This document shows positions 42,917-51,800 of a DNA stretch of 60,328 nucleotides, in pieces. Positions within the stretch are counted from its first letter, which is position 1, and every line of letters begins with the position of its first letter. A model generated the notes under the pieces. The model searched no databases, was not told the DNA's origin, and was given only the letters and a program-made list of their open reading frames with translations. The position numbers were made by a program, and so were the translations under genes. This DNA is from Holophagaceae bacterium (lineage in GTDB: Bacteria; Acidobacteriota; Holophagae; Holophagales; Holophagaceae): NCBI GenBank assembly GCA_025363715.1, contig JANYLR010000019.1:1-60328 (forward strand), in the 5' to 3' direction.

Positions 42917-44119
42917 TCAATCCACCTTGCGTTTCTCGTAGGATTTCACCGGATCCAGCGCGAACGCGTAGCGGCTGTTCCACAGGCGATCGAAGATTCC
43001 AGAGGCCTGGGCGGCCAAAGGCGAGTCGCGGAAAATCAGCTCGATGTTCCGGGATTCGGCGAAGTAGCTCTCCTCCCAGTTGCTGGTGCCCAGAGCCAGG
43101 TGCGCGCCGTCCACCACCAGGTACTTGCTGTGGATGGTGCGGGCGTAGGGGATGTGGCCTTCCTTCGCCTCGGGAATAGAGGCCACCCGTACCTCGAGGT
43201 TTGGGATCAGGGCCAGCGCCTTCAGGTGTGGCAGGGCCCGGCCCCCCAGCACCCAGTCCGAGACCAGCAGTCGCACTTTCACGCCCCGCACGGCCGCGGC
43301 GCGGAGCGCGTTGTCCAGCACGGGCCAGAACCGGTCCTGGCCCGAGATCGGCGAATAGGTCAGCAGCTGCACCCGTACCGAGTGTTTCGCCTCATCCAGC
43401 AGGTCCACCAGCGCCTCGATGGAGGGCCGGATGTCCTTCGGAGTCAGGAAGGGCGGGCTGGCCACCAGCTCCACCTTGGAACGGGCGGACATCGGCGGCT
43501 GCGCGGGAAACACCGGCACCTTCCGGTCCCCGGCGAAGGCCCAGTCGATGGCGAACAACCGTGTCAGCCGCGAAACGATCACAGGCTCAGTGCTGCGCAC
43601 CCCCAGCTCATGAATGTGCTCCAGAGCCCGCCAGTCGAAGTTCTGGCTGCCCAGGAAGGCCTCGCGCCCATCCACCAGGAAGTATTTGGCGTGGAGGATG
43701 CCCCGGGAAACGCCTGCCAGGTCCAAGCTCCGCACCTCGGCGCCCGGGATGCGGCGAAGCCTGGCCACCGAAGCGGGATCCTGGTCCACCATCTTCATGG
43801 AGAGTAGGAAGCGCACCTTCACGCCCCGGGCCCCGGCCTTCTCCAGCTCCGCCAGCACCGGTTCGAGGGCGCTGCCAGCCCGACTGGTGACATAGAATTC
43901 GGCGGCCTCCACGCTCGTCTCGGCCCGGCGGATCATGTCCACCCAGACATCTTTGGCGAAGGGGAGCGAGGGGTCGGTGAGATCCGTCTCCGCTGGGATC
44001 GACTGCACCAGCTGGGTAAGGGAAACCTGACGCTGGGTCCCGGTCTGCGCATGCGCAGACCGGGGGGCGCCGAGGGCAAGGCAGGCGGCGAGGAGCAGAG
44101 CTATCGGACGGGTTGTCAT
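42917..44119 (-). CDS. Exported phospholipase D-family protein
   Basis: A 400-residue exported protein with a signal peptide ending AHAQ. It has two HKD motifs: LHAKYFLVDGREAFLGSQNFD near residue 142 and IHSKYLVVDGAHLALGTSNWE near 335, the two halves of one PLD active site. The paired motifs and the NWEESYF sequence suit the PLD3/PLD4 or cardiolipin-synthase-like group; the substrate could be phospholipid or nucleic acid. It is divergent from the 5-formyl-THF cyclo-ligase gene with a 65-bp gap. Confidence 0.85.
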   Translation of the reverse strand: MTTRPIALLLAACLALGAPRSAHAQTGTQRQVSLTQLVQSIPAETDLTDPSLPFAKDVWVDMIRRAETSVEAAEFYVTSRAGSALEPVLAELEKAGARGVKVRFLLSMKMVDQDPASVARLRRIPGAEVRSLDLAGVSRGILHAKYFLVDGREAFLGSQNFDWRALEHIHELGVRSTEPVIVSRLTRLFAIDWAFAGDRKVPVFPAQPPMSARSKVELVASPPFLTPKDIRPSIEALVDLLDEAKHSVRVQLLTYSPISGQDRFWPVLDNALRAAAVRGVKVRLLVSDWVLGGRALPHLKALALIPNLEVRVASIPEAKEGHIPYARTIHSKYLVVDGAHLALGTSNWEESYFAESRNIELIFRDSPLAAQASGIFDRLWNSRYAFALDPVKSYEKRKVD

Positions 44120-44184
44120 GGGTTCACTCCAGCGCTGAGGATACTCCGTTGACTCAACCCCAACGTCCCTGGTGAGGTGAAGGC

Positions 44185-44742
44185 ATGGAGACCAAGGCCG
44201 AGTTCCGCGCCCACCTGAAGGCCCGCCGGGACGGGCTCCCGCAGGAATTCCGCGACGCCTGGTCCCAATCCATCTGCCAACACCTCGAGCGCCTCTGCAG
44301 GGACCGGCGCTTCACGCGGATCGGCGCCTTCTGGCCCTTCGGCTCCGAGCTCGATCTGCGCCCGGCCGCGGCCACCCACCCGGACTGGCTCTGGTTCTTC
44401 CCGCGGGTGGCATCCACCCAGCCGCCCCGCCTGGTCTGGGGCACGGAACCCCTGGAGAAGGGCCATTGGGGTCTCATGGAACCCGTCTTCGCCCAGCACT
44501 TCATACCGCCGGTGCAGCTGTTGCTGGTTCCGGGCCTCGCCTTCGACGACGACGGCCACCGCATGGGCTATGGTCGGGGCTTCTACGACGCCCTGCTGGC
44601 GAAGCTGCCGGAGGAGTTACTCACCATGGGCGTGGGCTTCGAATTCCAGATGCACCTTCCCGTGCCCGTGGAACCCCACGACTGGCCCGTCCAGGCCCTG
44701 CTGAGCGAGCGCGGGCTGCGGCTCTTAGAGCCTAAAGCCTGA
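44185..44742 (+). CDS. 5-formyltetrahydrofolate cyclo-ligase
   Basis: This 185-residue enzyme converts 5-formyl-THF to 5,10-methenyl-THF with ATP, returning the stored folate to use. Features are KAEFRAHLKARRDGLP at the start, RIGAFWPFGSELD and the signature LVPGLAFDDDGHRMGYGRGFYDALLA near residues 113-137. The gene is often called fau or ygfA. AAGG lies before the ATG. It converges on the FHA-GAF protein gene with a 4-bp gap. Confidence 0.92.
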   Translation: METKAEFRAHLKARRDGLPQEFRDAWSQSICQHLERLCRDRRFTRIGAFWPFGSELDLRPAAATHPDWLWFFPRVASTQPPRLVWGTEPLEKGHWGLMEPVFAQHFIPPVQLLLVPGLAFDDDGHRMGYGRGFYDALLAKLPEELLTMGVGFEFQMHLPVPVEPHDWPVQALLSERGLRLLEPKA

Positions 44743-44746
44743 AGCC

Positions 44747-46849
44747 CTACCCCAGCCTCAGAATGCTCGACCCATCCGCGTAGTCCTCGGTGGGCGTCTC
44801 GCGCATCTTCTGAAGCACCTGCACCAGGGCCCGGATGCGATCCACCATCTCCCCGATCTTGGCGAGCTTTACTTCTTCGGGGTACCTCCGCTGCAGCATC
44901 TCCACCTGCATGGAGATGATCGCCAGGGGATTGTTGATCTCGTGCTTGAGGGTGCCCGCCATCTGGCGGAAGGATTCCAGCCGTTCCGCCGCCAGGGCCC
45001 GTTGCTGCAGCTCTGTGTGTCCGCGCAGCACCTGCAGCCGGTGGTGGAGGGCCTCCCAGCGGAAGCCCTCCGTCAGCCAATCCGTGGCGCCGGCCTCGAT
45101 GAGCTTGGGCGTCTCGTCCTCGGTGCAGCGCACCACGAGGATGGGTGTGGTGGCGAAAGAGGAGTGGCGGCGATAGGCCCGGATGCAACCCACCAGATCC
45201 TTGGTGCCCCGGGCATCCACCACCAGGAAGCGGAACTTGGGCAGGGGCGGCGGGGGCGGCTCCTGTTCCAGGGGGTGCAACCAAAGGTCGCCCGCCTCGG
45301 CCACGGTCTGGAAGAGACCCAGCAGGTTCAGCTCATCGCTCACCAGCCCCAGCAGGGGCCGGGCGGGTTCCTCCGGCATGGCATCCGGGCCTTCAGGCAG
45401 GAAAAGGTCCAGGGCCTGATCGGCCCAGTGCCAGCGCACACCAGCCTCCTGGAGCATCCGCTGGGTCCAGGGATCCGGGATGGGCGCGTGGAGACCTGCG
45501 GGCATACCCATCCGCAGGATTCGGCAGCCTCGTTCCTGATCCCAGCGGGTGGAGAGGGTGGAGCCCTCCTGCATCTGCATGAGCATGGGCTCCACCAAGC
45601 CCGCCAGGGCTACCACTACGGACCCCCCGGACATCCAGACCGATACGGCGGGGGCCTGCCCGGCATTGAATCGGACCTTGCGCAGGAGCAACAGGGATTC
45701 CCAGCGCTGGACCAGCTCTTCCTGGAGGACAGCCGCCTGTAGCGGATGGCCCGCCAAGGGCATGGCATCAGTGTGGCCTTCCTGGGAGCCGTATTCGAAC
45801 AGGGCGGTCATCTGGTCGAGCTGCGCCCGGATGGCCCCCCCGGTGAGTCCCGGCAGGCCCTCGGCCCAGCTCTGCACGCGCCTCAGGGGCGCCGCCAGGG
45901 CTGCCAGGAGCTCGCCATGCCGATCGGTCTCCCGCTGCCGATCGGTGCGCAGCCGCAGCAGCTCTCCTTGCTGCTCCGCTTGGCTGAGGGCCCGACGGTT
46001 GAGCATGGCCTGGTGCAGGGCCATGGAACCCAGCCGGACGAAAGCCTGGAACACGGCCAGATCAAAGCGAGTGAAGGGCCGCCCTTCCGCCTCCCGGTCG
46101 ATGTAGAGCGCCCCGTGAAGCTCTCCCTCATCCACCATGGGGGCGCAAAGCAGCGAGCCCCGATGTAGTTCCACCAGGCTCAGGCCGCCAAAGCGGGGAT
46201 CCGCCAGGGGCTGGTTTGACATGACCGCAGTGCGCTCGAGGGCCACATAGTCCAGGACGGAGCGGGAGAGGCCGATGCCCTCCTGGACATCCCCCACCCG
46301 GTGCGCGGTGCGCCAGGCCCCCTCCTGGGTCCTCCAGACAAGGAAGCCGCGGTCCCCGCTCAGCAGATGCAGGGATTCCTCCAGCAGGCCCTTCACCATG
46401 GCGTCGGCATCCACCTGACGCAGCAGCTTCTCCGTGGCGCGCTGCAGCAGCTCGATGCTGCGAATTAGGACCATGGCCTGGGCCGGTTCTGGGCGCACCT
46501 CCTGAAAAAGGTCGCCCACGCGCTCGGCGAAGGTGGTGCCGTCCAGCCCCGGGAACCCCTCTGTGAAGGTGAGGTGCCAGCCGCCCATGGCCAGTTCATC
46601 CCCATCCTGGAGGGCATTGCCCTGGGGGTGGACCAGGGGGCGGCCATTCAGCATGGTCCCGTTGGCCGAATCCAGGTCCCGCACCCACCAGATGGCGCCG
46701 ATGCGATCGATGGCGGCATGGGTCCGGGACAGCTCCGTCAGCTGTGGATGGGCCACCGCACAGGTCAGCGGATCCCGTCCCACCTGGCAGGCCTCATGGA
46801 AGGCATGCCGCAGGAGCTGGTTGCCTTCCAGCCAGGACAGGTAGGGCAT
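44747..46849 (-). CDS. FHA-GAF protein with degenerate kinase and receiver segments
   Basis: A 700-residue soluble protein. Residues about 20-95 form an FHA domain (VGRDPLTC..., LSRTHAAID, DSANGTMLNGRPL), and 140-290 a GAF domain (LLCAPMVDEGELHGALYID). The section 300-470 resembles a kinase core but lacks the phospho-His and N-box. Residues about 540-620 resemble a receiver (FRFLVVDARG, ATTPILVVRC), and the C-terminus has a HisKA helix pair with KHEINNPLAIISMQVEML but no ATPase after it. It therefore cannot autophosphorylate by the usual path and is probably a scaffold or receiver-of-signals protein. Confidence 0.78.
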   Translation of the reverse strand: MPYLSWLEGNQLLRHAFHEACQVGRDPLTCAVAHPQLTELSRTHAAIDRIGAIWWVRDLDSANGTMLNGRPLVHPQGNALQDGDELAMGGWHLTFTEGFPGLDGTTFAERVGDLFQEVRPEPAQAMVLIRSIELLQRATEKLLRQVDADAMVKGLLEESLHLLSGDRGFLVWRTQEGAWRTAHRVGDVQEGIGLSRSVLDYVALERTAVMSNQPLADPRFGGLSLVELHRGSLLCAPMVDEGELHGALYIDREAEGRPFTRFDLAVFQAFVRLGSMALHQAMLNRRALSQAEQQGELLRLRTDRQRETDRHGELLAALAAPLRRVQSWAEGLPGLTGGAIRAQLDQMTALFEYGSQEGHTDAMPLAGHPLQAAVLQEELVQRWESLLLLRKVRFNAGQAPAVSVWMSGGSVVVALAGLVEPMLMQMQEGSTLSTRWDQERGCRILRMGMPAGLHAPIPDPWTQRMLQEAGVRWHWADQALDLFLPEGPDAMPEEPARPLLGLVSDELNLLGLFQTVAEAGDLWLHPLEQEPPPPPLPKFRFLVVDARGTKDLVGCIRAYRRHSSFATTPILVVRCTEDETPKLIEAGATDWLTEGFRWEALHHRLQVLRGHTELQQRALAAERLESFRQMAGTLKHEINNPLAIISMQVEMLQRRYPEEVKLAKIGEMVDRIRALVQVLQKMRETPTEDYADGSSILRLG

Positions 46850-46895
46850 CAGACCTCCACACCAGCTGCTTCGGCGGGAGCCGCAGGATTCTTAA

Positions 46896-47195
46896 TCAGG
46901 CGGGCAAAGGATACCGAGTGTCCCGGGTGCGGCTGGGCCGGAAGAAGAGCATGGTGTGGCCGATGGTCCAGACATGCTGCAGGCCAGGCACTGAGGCGCA
47001 GAGGGCCTTGGCGGCCGTGTCCTCATCCTCGAAGCTGTTGGGATTGATCTTGACCTTCACAAGTTCCAGGCTGTCCACCATGATGTCGAGCTCGGCGGCC
47101 TGGGCAGGCGTCACGCCCCCCTTCCCCACATGCATGACGGGCTTGAGCTTGTGGGCCTGGGCTTTGAGGAATTGGCGCTGTTTGGGGCTAAGCAT
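46896..47195 (-). CDS. yhbY: YhbY/CRM-domain RNA-binding protein
   Basis: A 99-residue protein with the CRM fold: LSPKQRQFLKAQAHKLKPVMHVGKGGVTPAQ at the start with the GxxG-type loop (VGKGG), then LELVKVKINPN and VWTIGHTMLFFRPS. Bacterial YhbY binds pre-50S ribosomal particles and helps assembly. It lies behind the peptidase gene on the opposite strand and after the FHA-GAF gene by 46 bp. The length is usual. Confidence 0.92.
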   Translation of the reverse strand: MLSPKQRQFLKAQAHKLKPVMHVGKGGVTPAQAAELDIMVDSLELVKVKINPNSFEDEDTAAKALCASVPGLQHVWTIGHTMLFFRPSRTRDTRYPLPA

Positions 47196-47239
47196 CGGAA
47201 CTCCAGTCTCTCAGTCTATCGTGGAAGGCGAGGTGCCCC

Positions 47240-48622
47240 ATGATCCGTCCCATGCTGCTGTTCCTCGCCGCCCTGGCCTGCCTGGCCGCCCCGCCCCGCA
47301 CCCTGCGCGTGGACTACGGCCACACGGGCGATGCCACCACGGAGCGCTTCGGCCTGGACCGCGTGGTGCTGGAGCCCCTGCCCTGGCCCGGCGATTTGGG
47401 GAAGGCCGTGGACACCAGCAACCTCGGAAAGTACTGCTTCGAGGTGACGGACAAGGCGACCGGGAAGCCGCTCTACTCCAGGGGCTTCGCCAGCATCTAC
47501 GGCGAGTGGGAGACCACGGACGAGGCCAAGGCTCTGAGCCGTACCTTCTCTGAATCCCTGCGCTTCCCCCAGCCCGATGCTCAGGTGCGCATCACGCTGA
47601 AGAAGCGCGACGACCACAATGCCTTCAAGGCCATCTGGACCTTCGACCTTGACCCCAAAGACCCCCTCATCGAGCAGGCCCAGCCCCTGGAGGCCGGTGG
47701 CCTTATCTCCCTCCAGAGGAGCGGCGAGCCGGTGGATAAGGTGGACTTCCTCATCCTGGGGGATGGCTACACCGCCGCCGAGCGGGGCAAGTTCGAAGAG
47801 CAGGCCCGCCGGGTAATGGACCTGCTCTTCGTGCAATCTCCCTTCAAAGAGCACAGGAAGTCTTTCAATGTATGGGCCCTCTGCCCACCCTCTCGCGAGA
47901 GCGGTGTCTCCCGTCCCTCCACGGGTCTGCATAGACGCACGCCGCTGGGGACCACCTACGACGCCTTCGGCAGCGAACGCTACGTGCTCACCTTCGATAA
48001 CCGGGCCTTCCGCGATATCGCCGCCCAGGCACCCTACGAGTTCGTGGAGATCCTTACGAACTCGGAGACCTACGGTGGCGGCGGCATCCACAACCTCTAC
48101 AGTACAGCCGCGGCGGGCAACAGCACCATCGGCTACCTCTTCGTCCACGAGTTCGGCCACCACTTCGCGGGACTGGCGGATGAGTACTACACGTCGGATG
48201 TGGCCATCACCAACAGCCCCTCCCGACCCGAGCCCTGGGAACCCAACGCCACGGCGGATCCGAAGACCCCCAAGTGGAAGGCGCTGCTGACGCCGGGCGT
48301 ACCCCTGCCTACCCCCTGGAAGAAGGCCGAATTCGAGGCCCATAGCCATGAGTATCAGAAAGAGCGGCGGGCCCTGCGCGCCGCCAACCGGCCCGAATCG
48401 GAAATGGACGCCCTCTTCGCCAAGGAGAAGGTCTACGAGATGAAGCTGCTGGGCACCGATACCCATAGCGGCAAGGTCGGTGCCTTCGAGGGGGCCAACT
48501 ACGAGGCCAAGGGCTACTTCCGCAGCCAGGAGGACTGCCTTATGTTCACCCGGGACGACGTGAGCTTCTGCGCCGCGTGCAAGGCCGCCATCGAACGGGT
48601 GATCCGGCAGTACGCGAAGTAG
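47240..48622 (+). CDS. Exported peptidase M64-family zinc metalloprotease
   Basis: A 460-residue protein with a signal peptide (MIRPMLLFLAALACLAAP). Residues about 25-130 match the M64 N-terminal domain and 155-420 the peptidase domain, with the zinc motif LFVHEFGHHFAGLADEYY near residue 305. The family includes Clostridium ramosum IgA protease; a host-IgA substrate is unlikely to be general, so only secreted proteolysis is claimed. A strong hairpin follows at 48630-48663. Confidence 0.88.
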   Translation: MIRPMLLFLAALACLAAPPRTLRVDYGHTGDATTERFGLDRVVLEPLPWPGDLGKAVDTSNLGKYCFEVTDKATGKPLYSRGFASIYGEWETTDEAKALSRTFSESLRFPQPDAQVRITLKKRDDHNAFKAIWTFDLDPKDPLIEQAQPLEAGGLISLQRSGEPVDKVDFLILGDGYTAAERGKFEEQARRVMDLLFVQSPFKEHRKSFNVWALCPPSRESGVSRPSTGLHRRTPLGTTYDAFGSERYVLTFDNRAFRDIAAQAPYEFVEILTNSETYGGGGIHNLYSTAAAGNSTIGYLFVHEFGHHFAGLADEYYTSDVAITNSPSRPEPWEPNATADPKTPKWKALLTPGVPLPTPWKKAEFEAHSHEYQKERRALRAANRPESEMDALFAKEKVYEMKLLGTDTHSGKVGAFEGANYEAKGYFRSQEDCLMFTRDDVSFCAACKAAIERVIRQYAK

Positions 48623-48629
48623 GAGAACA

Positions 48630-48663
48630 GGGCACCGGGCCGGCTCCTGCCGGGCCGGTGCCC
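48630..48663. terminator. Strong GC hairpin between convergent genes
   Basis: A 14-base stem with one mismatch (gggcaccgggccgg / ccgggccggtgccc) and a six-base loop lies between the M64 peptidase stop and the flxA stop. No T run follows on either strand, so termination may need Rho, but its position suits a shared bidirectional terminator. Confidence 0.6.
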
Positions 48664-48682
48664 CTCCGAGGAGATCTGAGCC

Positions 48683-49522
48683 TCAATACTCCGCCGGCAG
48701 CTCGTTCAGTTCAGCCAGGGTGTAGACGGGTCCGTCCTTGCAGACATAGCTGCTGCCGGTGTTGCAGCGGCCGCACTTGCCCACGCCGCACTTCATGCGG
48801 TTCTCCAGGGTGGTGAAGATGCGCTCGGGTGGGAAGCCCAGCTTTTCCAGCACCGGCAGGGTGAGCTTGATCATGATGGGCGGCCCGCACACGATGGCGA
48901 CGGTGTTCTCAGCAGCCAGACCCAGCTGCTCGACCACGGGCGGGATGAACCCGATCTTGCCCTGCCAGTCGGGGGTTTCGCCACCGGGGTCCACGGTGGT
49001 CACCAGCTTCATGTCCGGCCGCTCGCTCCACTCTTTCAGTTCGCGCTTGTAGACCAGATCCTTGACGCTGCGGGCACCGTAGACCACGGTGATGTCCTGG
49101 AACCAGTCCCGCAGGTCCAGGCAGTTCCAGATGACACTGCGCAGGGGCGGCAGGGCGATGCCACCGGCGATGAAGACCAGGTTCTTGCCCTTCCAGTCTT
49201 CGAGCGGGAACACGTTCCCGTAGGGCCCACGGAAGCCGACGATATCGCCTACCTCCTTATCAGCGAGGGCGGCGGTGACGCGGCCCACTTCGCGGAAGGT
49301 GCATTCGATGTAGCCCTTGCGGGTGGGGCTCGAAGCAATGCAGAAGGTGCTCTCGCCTTCACCGAAGGCGCTGTAGAGACCGAACTGGCCCGTCTTGAAG
49401 TCGAAGCTTTGGGCCGCGATCTCATCGACGAACTCAAGGCGGAAGGTCTTCACGGCCGGGGATTCCTCCGTGATTTCCGCGATGCGCATCAGGTAGGGCA
49501 GGTAGATGTTTTTCTCGCTCAT
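48683..49522 (-). CDS. FlxA-like FAD/NAD(P)-binding oxidoreductase subunit
   Basis: A 279-residue ferredoxin-NAD reductase-fold subunit. The FAD domain has TFCIASSPT, the NAD(P) domain GFRGPYGNVFP and LVFIAGGIALPPLRSVIW, and the C-terminus has a 2Fe-2S cluster site, MKCGVGKCGRCNTG. In the described FlxABCD-HdrABC complex of Desulfovibrio this subunit handles NADH. It overlaps flxB by 4 bp and ends the seven-gene operon. AsrB-type sulfite reductase subunits are similar, but the neighbours here favour Flx. Confidence 0.88.
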   Translation of the reverse strand: MSEKNIYLPYLMRIAEITEESPAVKTFRLEFVDEIAAQSFDFKTGQFGLYSAFGEGESTFCIASSPTRKGYIECTFREVGRVTAALADKEVGDIVGFRGPYGNVFPLEDWKGKNLVFIAGGIALPPLRSVIWNCLDLRDWFQDITVVYGARSVKDLVYKRELKEWSERPDMKLVTTVDPGGETPDWQGKIGFIPPVVEQLGLAAENTVAIVCGPPIMIKLTLPVLEKLGFPPERIFTTLENRMKCGVGKCGRCNTGSSYVCKDGPVYTLAELNELPAEY

Positions 49523-50532
49523 GCCTTCACTCCAGCAGCCTCGATCAGGTGCTCCTTCAGGTTCATGTCGACGGGGCAGGCCCGGGTGCACTTGCCGCAT
49601 CCCACGCAACCCAGCATGTCGTAACGCTCGGGGTAGTAGCTGAACTTGTGATAGACCCGCTGTCGCCAGCGAGCGCCTTGCACCTCGCGCGGATTGTGGC
49701 CCGAGGCATGGAGGGTAAACAGGTGGAAGCCGCAGCTGTCCCAGCAGCGGAGCCGCTCACCCTTCTTGGGATCGGCCTCCTCCTGGATATCGAAGCAGAC
49801 GCAGGTGGGGCAAACGAAGGCGCAGGCGCCGCAACCGATGCACCGGAGAGCCTGGTCCGTCCAGACTTCGCTTTCGAAGATGCCGGGCAGCTTGGTGGTC
49901 AGGGCGGGCTGGTCGAAGGCCTGTTCGACCTTGGCTGTGATGGCCGCCTTGTCGACGCCATTGCCGGGCTTGAAGAGATCCGGGGCCAGGTTCAGGATGG
50001 CCGCGCCCTTCTCGGTGCAGACTTCCGCGAGGTAGCCGCCTTCCTTGGGCGTCAGCAGGATGTCGCTGCCCGTGGCGTCGGCCGGACCGCCGCCGACGGA
50101 GGTGCAGAAGCAGGCCTCATCGGCCTTGGTGCAGCTCAGGCCGATGACGGCCAGCTGCTCGATGCGGGCATTGAAGAACTTGTCGCGGTAATCCCAGTTG
50201 AACACCGCGTCCAGGGCCCCGAAGGCCTTTGCTTCGCAAGGCCGGACTCCGAATAGCACCGTGGGGACGGCCTTGGGCTCGGTGTCCTTCAGATCCACCT
50301 GGCCGGGCGCAATGGTGTAGGAGAGCAGTCGCTCCACCTTGGGGAAAGCCACCTCCTTGGCGGATAGGATCGTCTGCAGATAGTCGCTGGCCACCTGGGC
50401 CGGAGTCTCGACCTCGGCCAGTTCGGTGCGGCCACCCGCCTCGACGGGGGCCATGATGCGCCTCCCATCCTTGCGGAGCGCGCCGAAGAGGCTGTTCAGC
50501 GATTCATGGGAGAGGTTGTACGTGTTTGCCAT
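49519..50532 (-). CDS. FlxB-like 4Fe-4S subunit (AsrA-type)
   Basis: A 337-residue iron-sulfur protein. The C-terminal third has two cubane motifs, CIGCGACAFVCPTCVC near residue 228 and CVGCGKCTRACP near 300, with the family's CWDSCGFHLF between. The N-terminal region (TVLFGVRPCEAKAFGALDAVF, GLSCTKADEACFC) matches the AsrA / HdrA-associated family. It should pass electrons between the flavin subunit and the Hdr core. It starts 6 bp after flxC. Confidence 0.87.
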   Translation of the reverse strand: MANTYNLSHESLNSLFGALRKDGRRIMAPVEAGGRTELAEVETPAQVASDYLQTILSAKEVAFPKVERLLSYTIAPGQVDLKDTEPKAVPTVLFGVRPCEAKAFGALDAVFNWDYRDKFFNARIEQLAVIGLSCTKADEACFCTSVGGGPADATGSDILLTPKEGGYLAEVCTEKGAAILNLAPDLFKPGNGVDKAAITAKVEQAFDQPALTTKLPGIFESEVWTDQALRCIGCGACAFVCPTCVCFDIQEEADPKKGERLRCWDSCGFHLFTLHASGHNPREVQGARWRQRVYHKFSYYPERYDMLGCVGCGKCTRACPVDMNLKEHLIEAAGVKA

Positions 50533-50538
50533 GGCGAC

Positions 50539-51339
50539 CTACCGGATGAAGGATTCTTTGTCGTCGGTCTTGAAGGTGGACAACGCGTAGTCCAGCTTCG
50601 CCTTGGCTCCAGCCCGCTGGCCGAACTGCTCATGGATGCTCTCCTCCGCAGCGAAGGTCAGCAGGTGCACCGGGATACCGACCGGGCAGGCCCGGCCACA
50701 TTCGCCACACTCCACGCAGCGTCCAGCCAGGTGCATGGTACGGACGGCGTGGTACTCCAGGTTGCCGATGCCGTGGCTGGCCACCGGAACCCACTGGGGG
50801 CGATTGCAGTCCATGGTGCAGGTGCCGCAGTAGCACATGGGGCAGCTGTTGCGGCAGGCATAACACTTCATGCAGCGGGAGAGCTCGTTCTGCCAGTAGA
50901 CCCAGCGCTGCTCCCGGCTCATGGCGTCCAGCTCGGCCAGCAGGGCCTTATCCTTGGCGTCGAGGCCCTGGGCCTTGAGAGCCAAGTGCTCTTCCAGGGC
51001 GGCGGCGCTGTCGAGTTCCTTGACGGCCTCGCCGTCCACGGCCAGGATGACCAGCTCGCCATCCCTGAGCTGACGTTCGGCCATGAGCTGCAGGATAGCC
51101 CGCTGGGTCGCGGGGAGCGCGATCACGGCCACCTTGCCGAGCTTCTTCACTTCGTGCTTGGTTACATAGACGGCCAGGTTCTGCAGGCAGGCTGCGTCCA
51201 ACACCAACTGGTCCACCTGGCCAGCCTTTCGGGCAAAGTGGGGACGGCGGACGTGGCCGGTCCCCTTGGCATAGCCCAGGACGGCCTTGATCTCACCCTT
51301 CTCAAGGAGCTCTTTCGCCCTTTGATTCACCGCTTCCAT
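50539..51339 (-). CDS. FlxC-like 4Fe-4S subunit
   Basis: A 266-residue protein. The N-terminal 150 residues resemble the CooS-associated or HdrC-associated domain (IKAVLGYAKG, KVAVIALPATQRAI). The C-terminal part has Cys-rich clusters CMKCYACRNSCPMCYCGTC near residue 155 and CVECGECGRACP near 208. It lies between flxD and flxB in the operon and is expected to be an electron-transfer subunit. The MvhD-like gene upstream ends 10 bp before it. Confidence 0.83.
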   Translation of the reverse strand: MEAVNQRAKELLEKGEIKAVLGYAKGTGHVRRPHFARKAGQVDQLVLDAACLQNLAVYVTKHEVKKLGKVAVIALPATQRAILQLMAERQLRDGELVILAVDGEAVKELDSAAALEEHLALKAQGLDAKDKALLAELDAMSREQRWVYWQNELSRCMKCYACRNSCPMCYCGTCTMDCNRPQWVPVASHGIGNLEYHAVRTMHLAGRCVECGECGRACPVGIPVHLLTFAAEESIHEQFGQRAGAKAKLDYALSTFKTDDKESFIR

Positions 51340-51349
51340 GGCTCACTCC

Positions 51350-51787
51350 TCATTCGATGCCTGCGCCGATGATTTGCCGGAATTCCGCATAGGGGCCAAG
51401 GGCTCGTACCTGGTCGGTCACTTCGTTCACGAGCTGCGCCCAGCGGGCGCCCTCGGCCGCGGACACCCAGGAGAAGGTGATGCGCCGCATGTCCACGCCC
51501 ATGACTTCCATCATCTTCTTGAAGACCATCCAGCGGCGCCGGGCGTGGTAGTTGCCCGAGGTGTAGTGGCAGTCATTGGGGTGGCAGCCGGAGACGATGA
51601 CCCCGTCCGCCCCCTTGTGCAGGGCTTTCAGCACCATCATGTAGTCGATGCGCCCCGTGCAGGGAACCCGCAGCACGCGCACATTGGACTGGTACTTGAT
51701 GCGGCTGGTGCCTGTCAGGTCGGCGCCGGCATAGGTGCACCAGTTGCAGACGAAGGCTGTGATCTTGGGTTCGAATTTTTCATCCAT
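51350..51787 (-). CDS. FlxD / MvhD-like iron-sulfur subunit
   Basis: A 145-residue member of the hydrogenase iron-sulfur subunit family (MvhD), which carries a 2Fe-2S cluster and hands electrons to HdrA. The signature CNWCTYAGADLTGTSRIKY near residue 14, then VPCTGRIDYMMVLKAL and IVSGCHPNDCHYTSGNYHA, is characteristic. No hydrogenase gene is present, so Flx subunits rather than Mvh hydrogenase are the electron source. Thirteen bases separate it from hdrA. Confidence 0.92.
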   Translation of the reverse strand: MDEKFEPKITAFVCNWCTYAGADLTGTSRIKYQSNVRVLRVPCTGRIDYMMVLKALHKGADGVIVSGCHPNDCHYTSGNYHARRRWMVFKKMMEVMGVDMRRITFSWVSAAEGARWAQLVNEVTDQVRALGPYAEFRQIIGAGIE

Positions 51788-51800
51788 GGTCGTGTCCTCG

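Noticed and set aside
49519..50532. Anaerobic sulfite reductase AsrA/AsrB for the flxA and flxB genes
   Set aside because: No AsrC is present, and the genes are linked to hdrABC and an MvhD-like subunit, which fits Flx.
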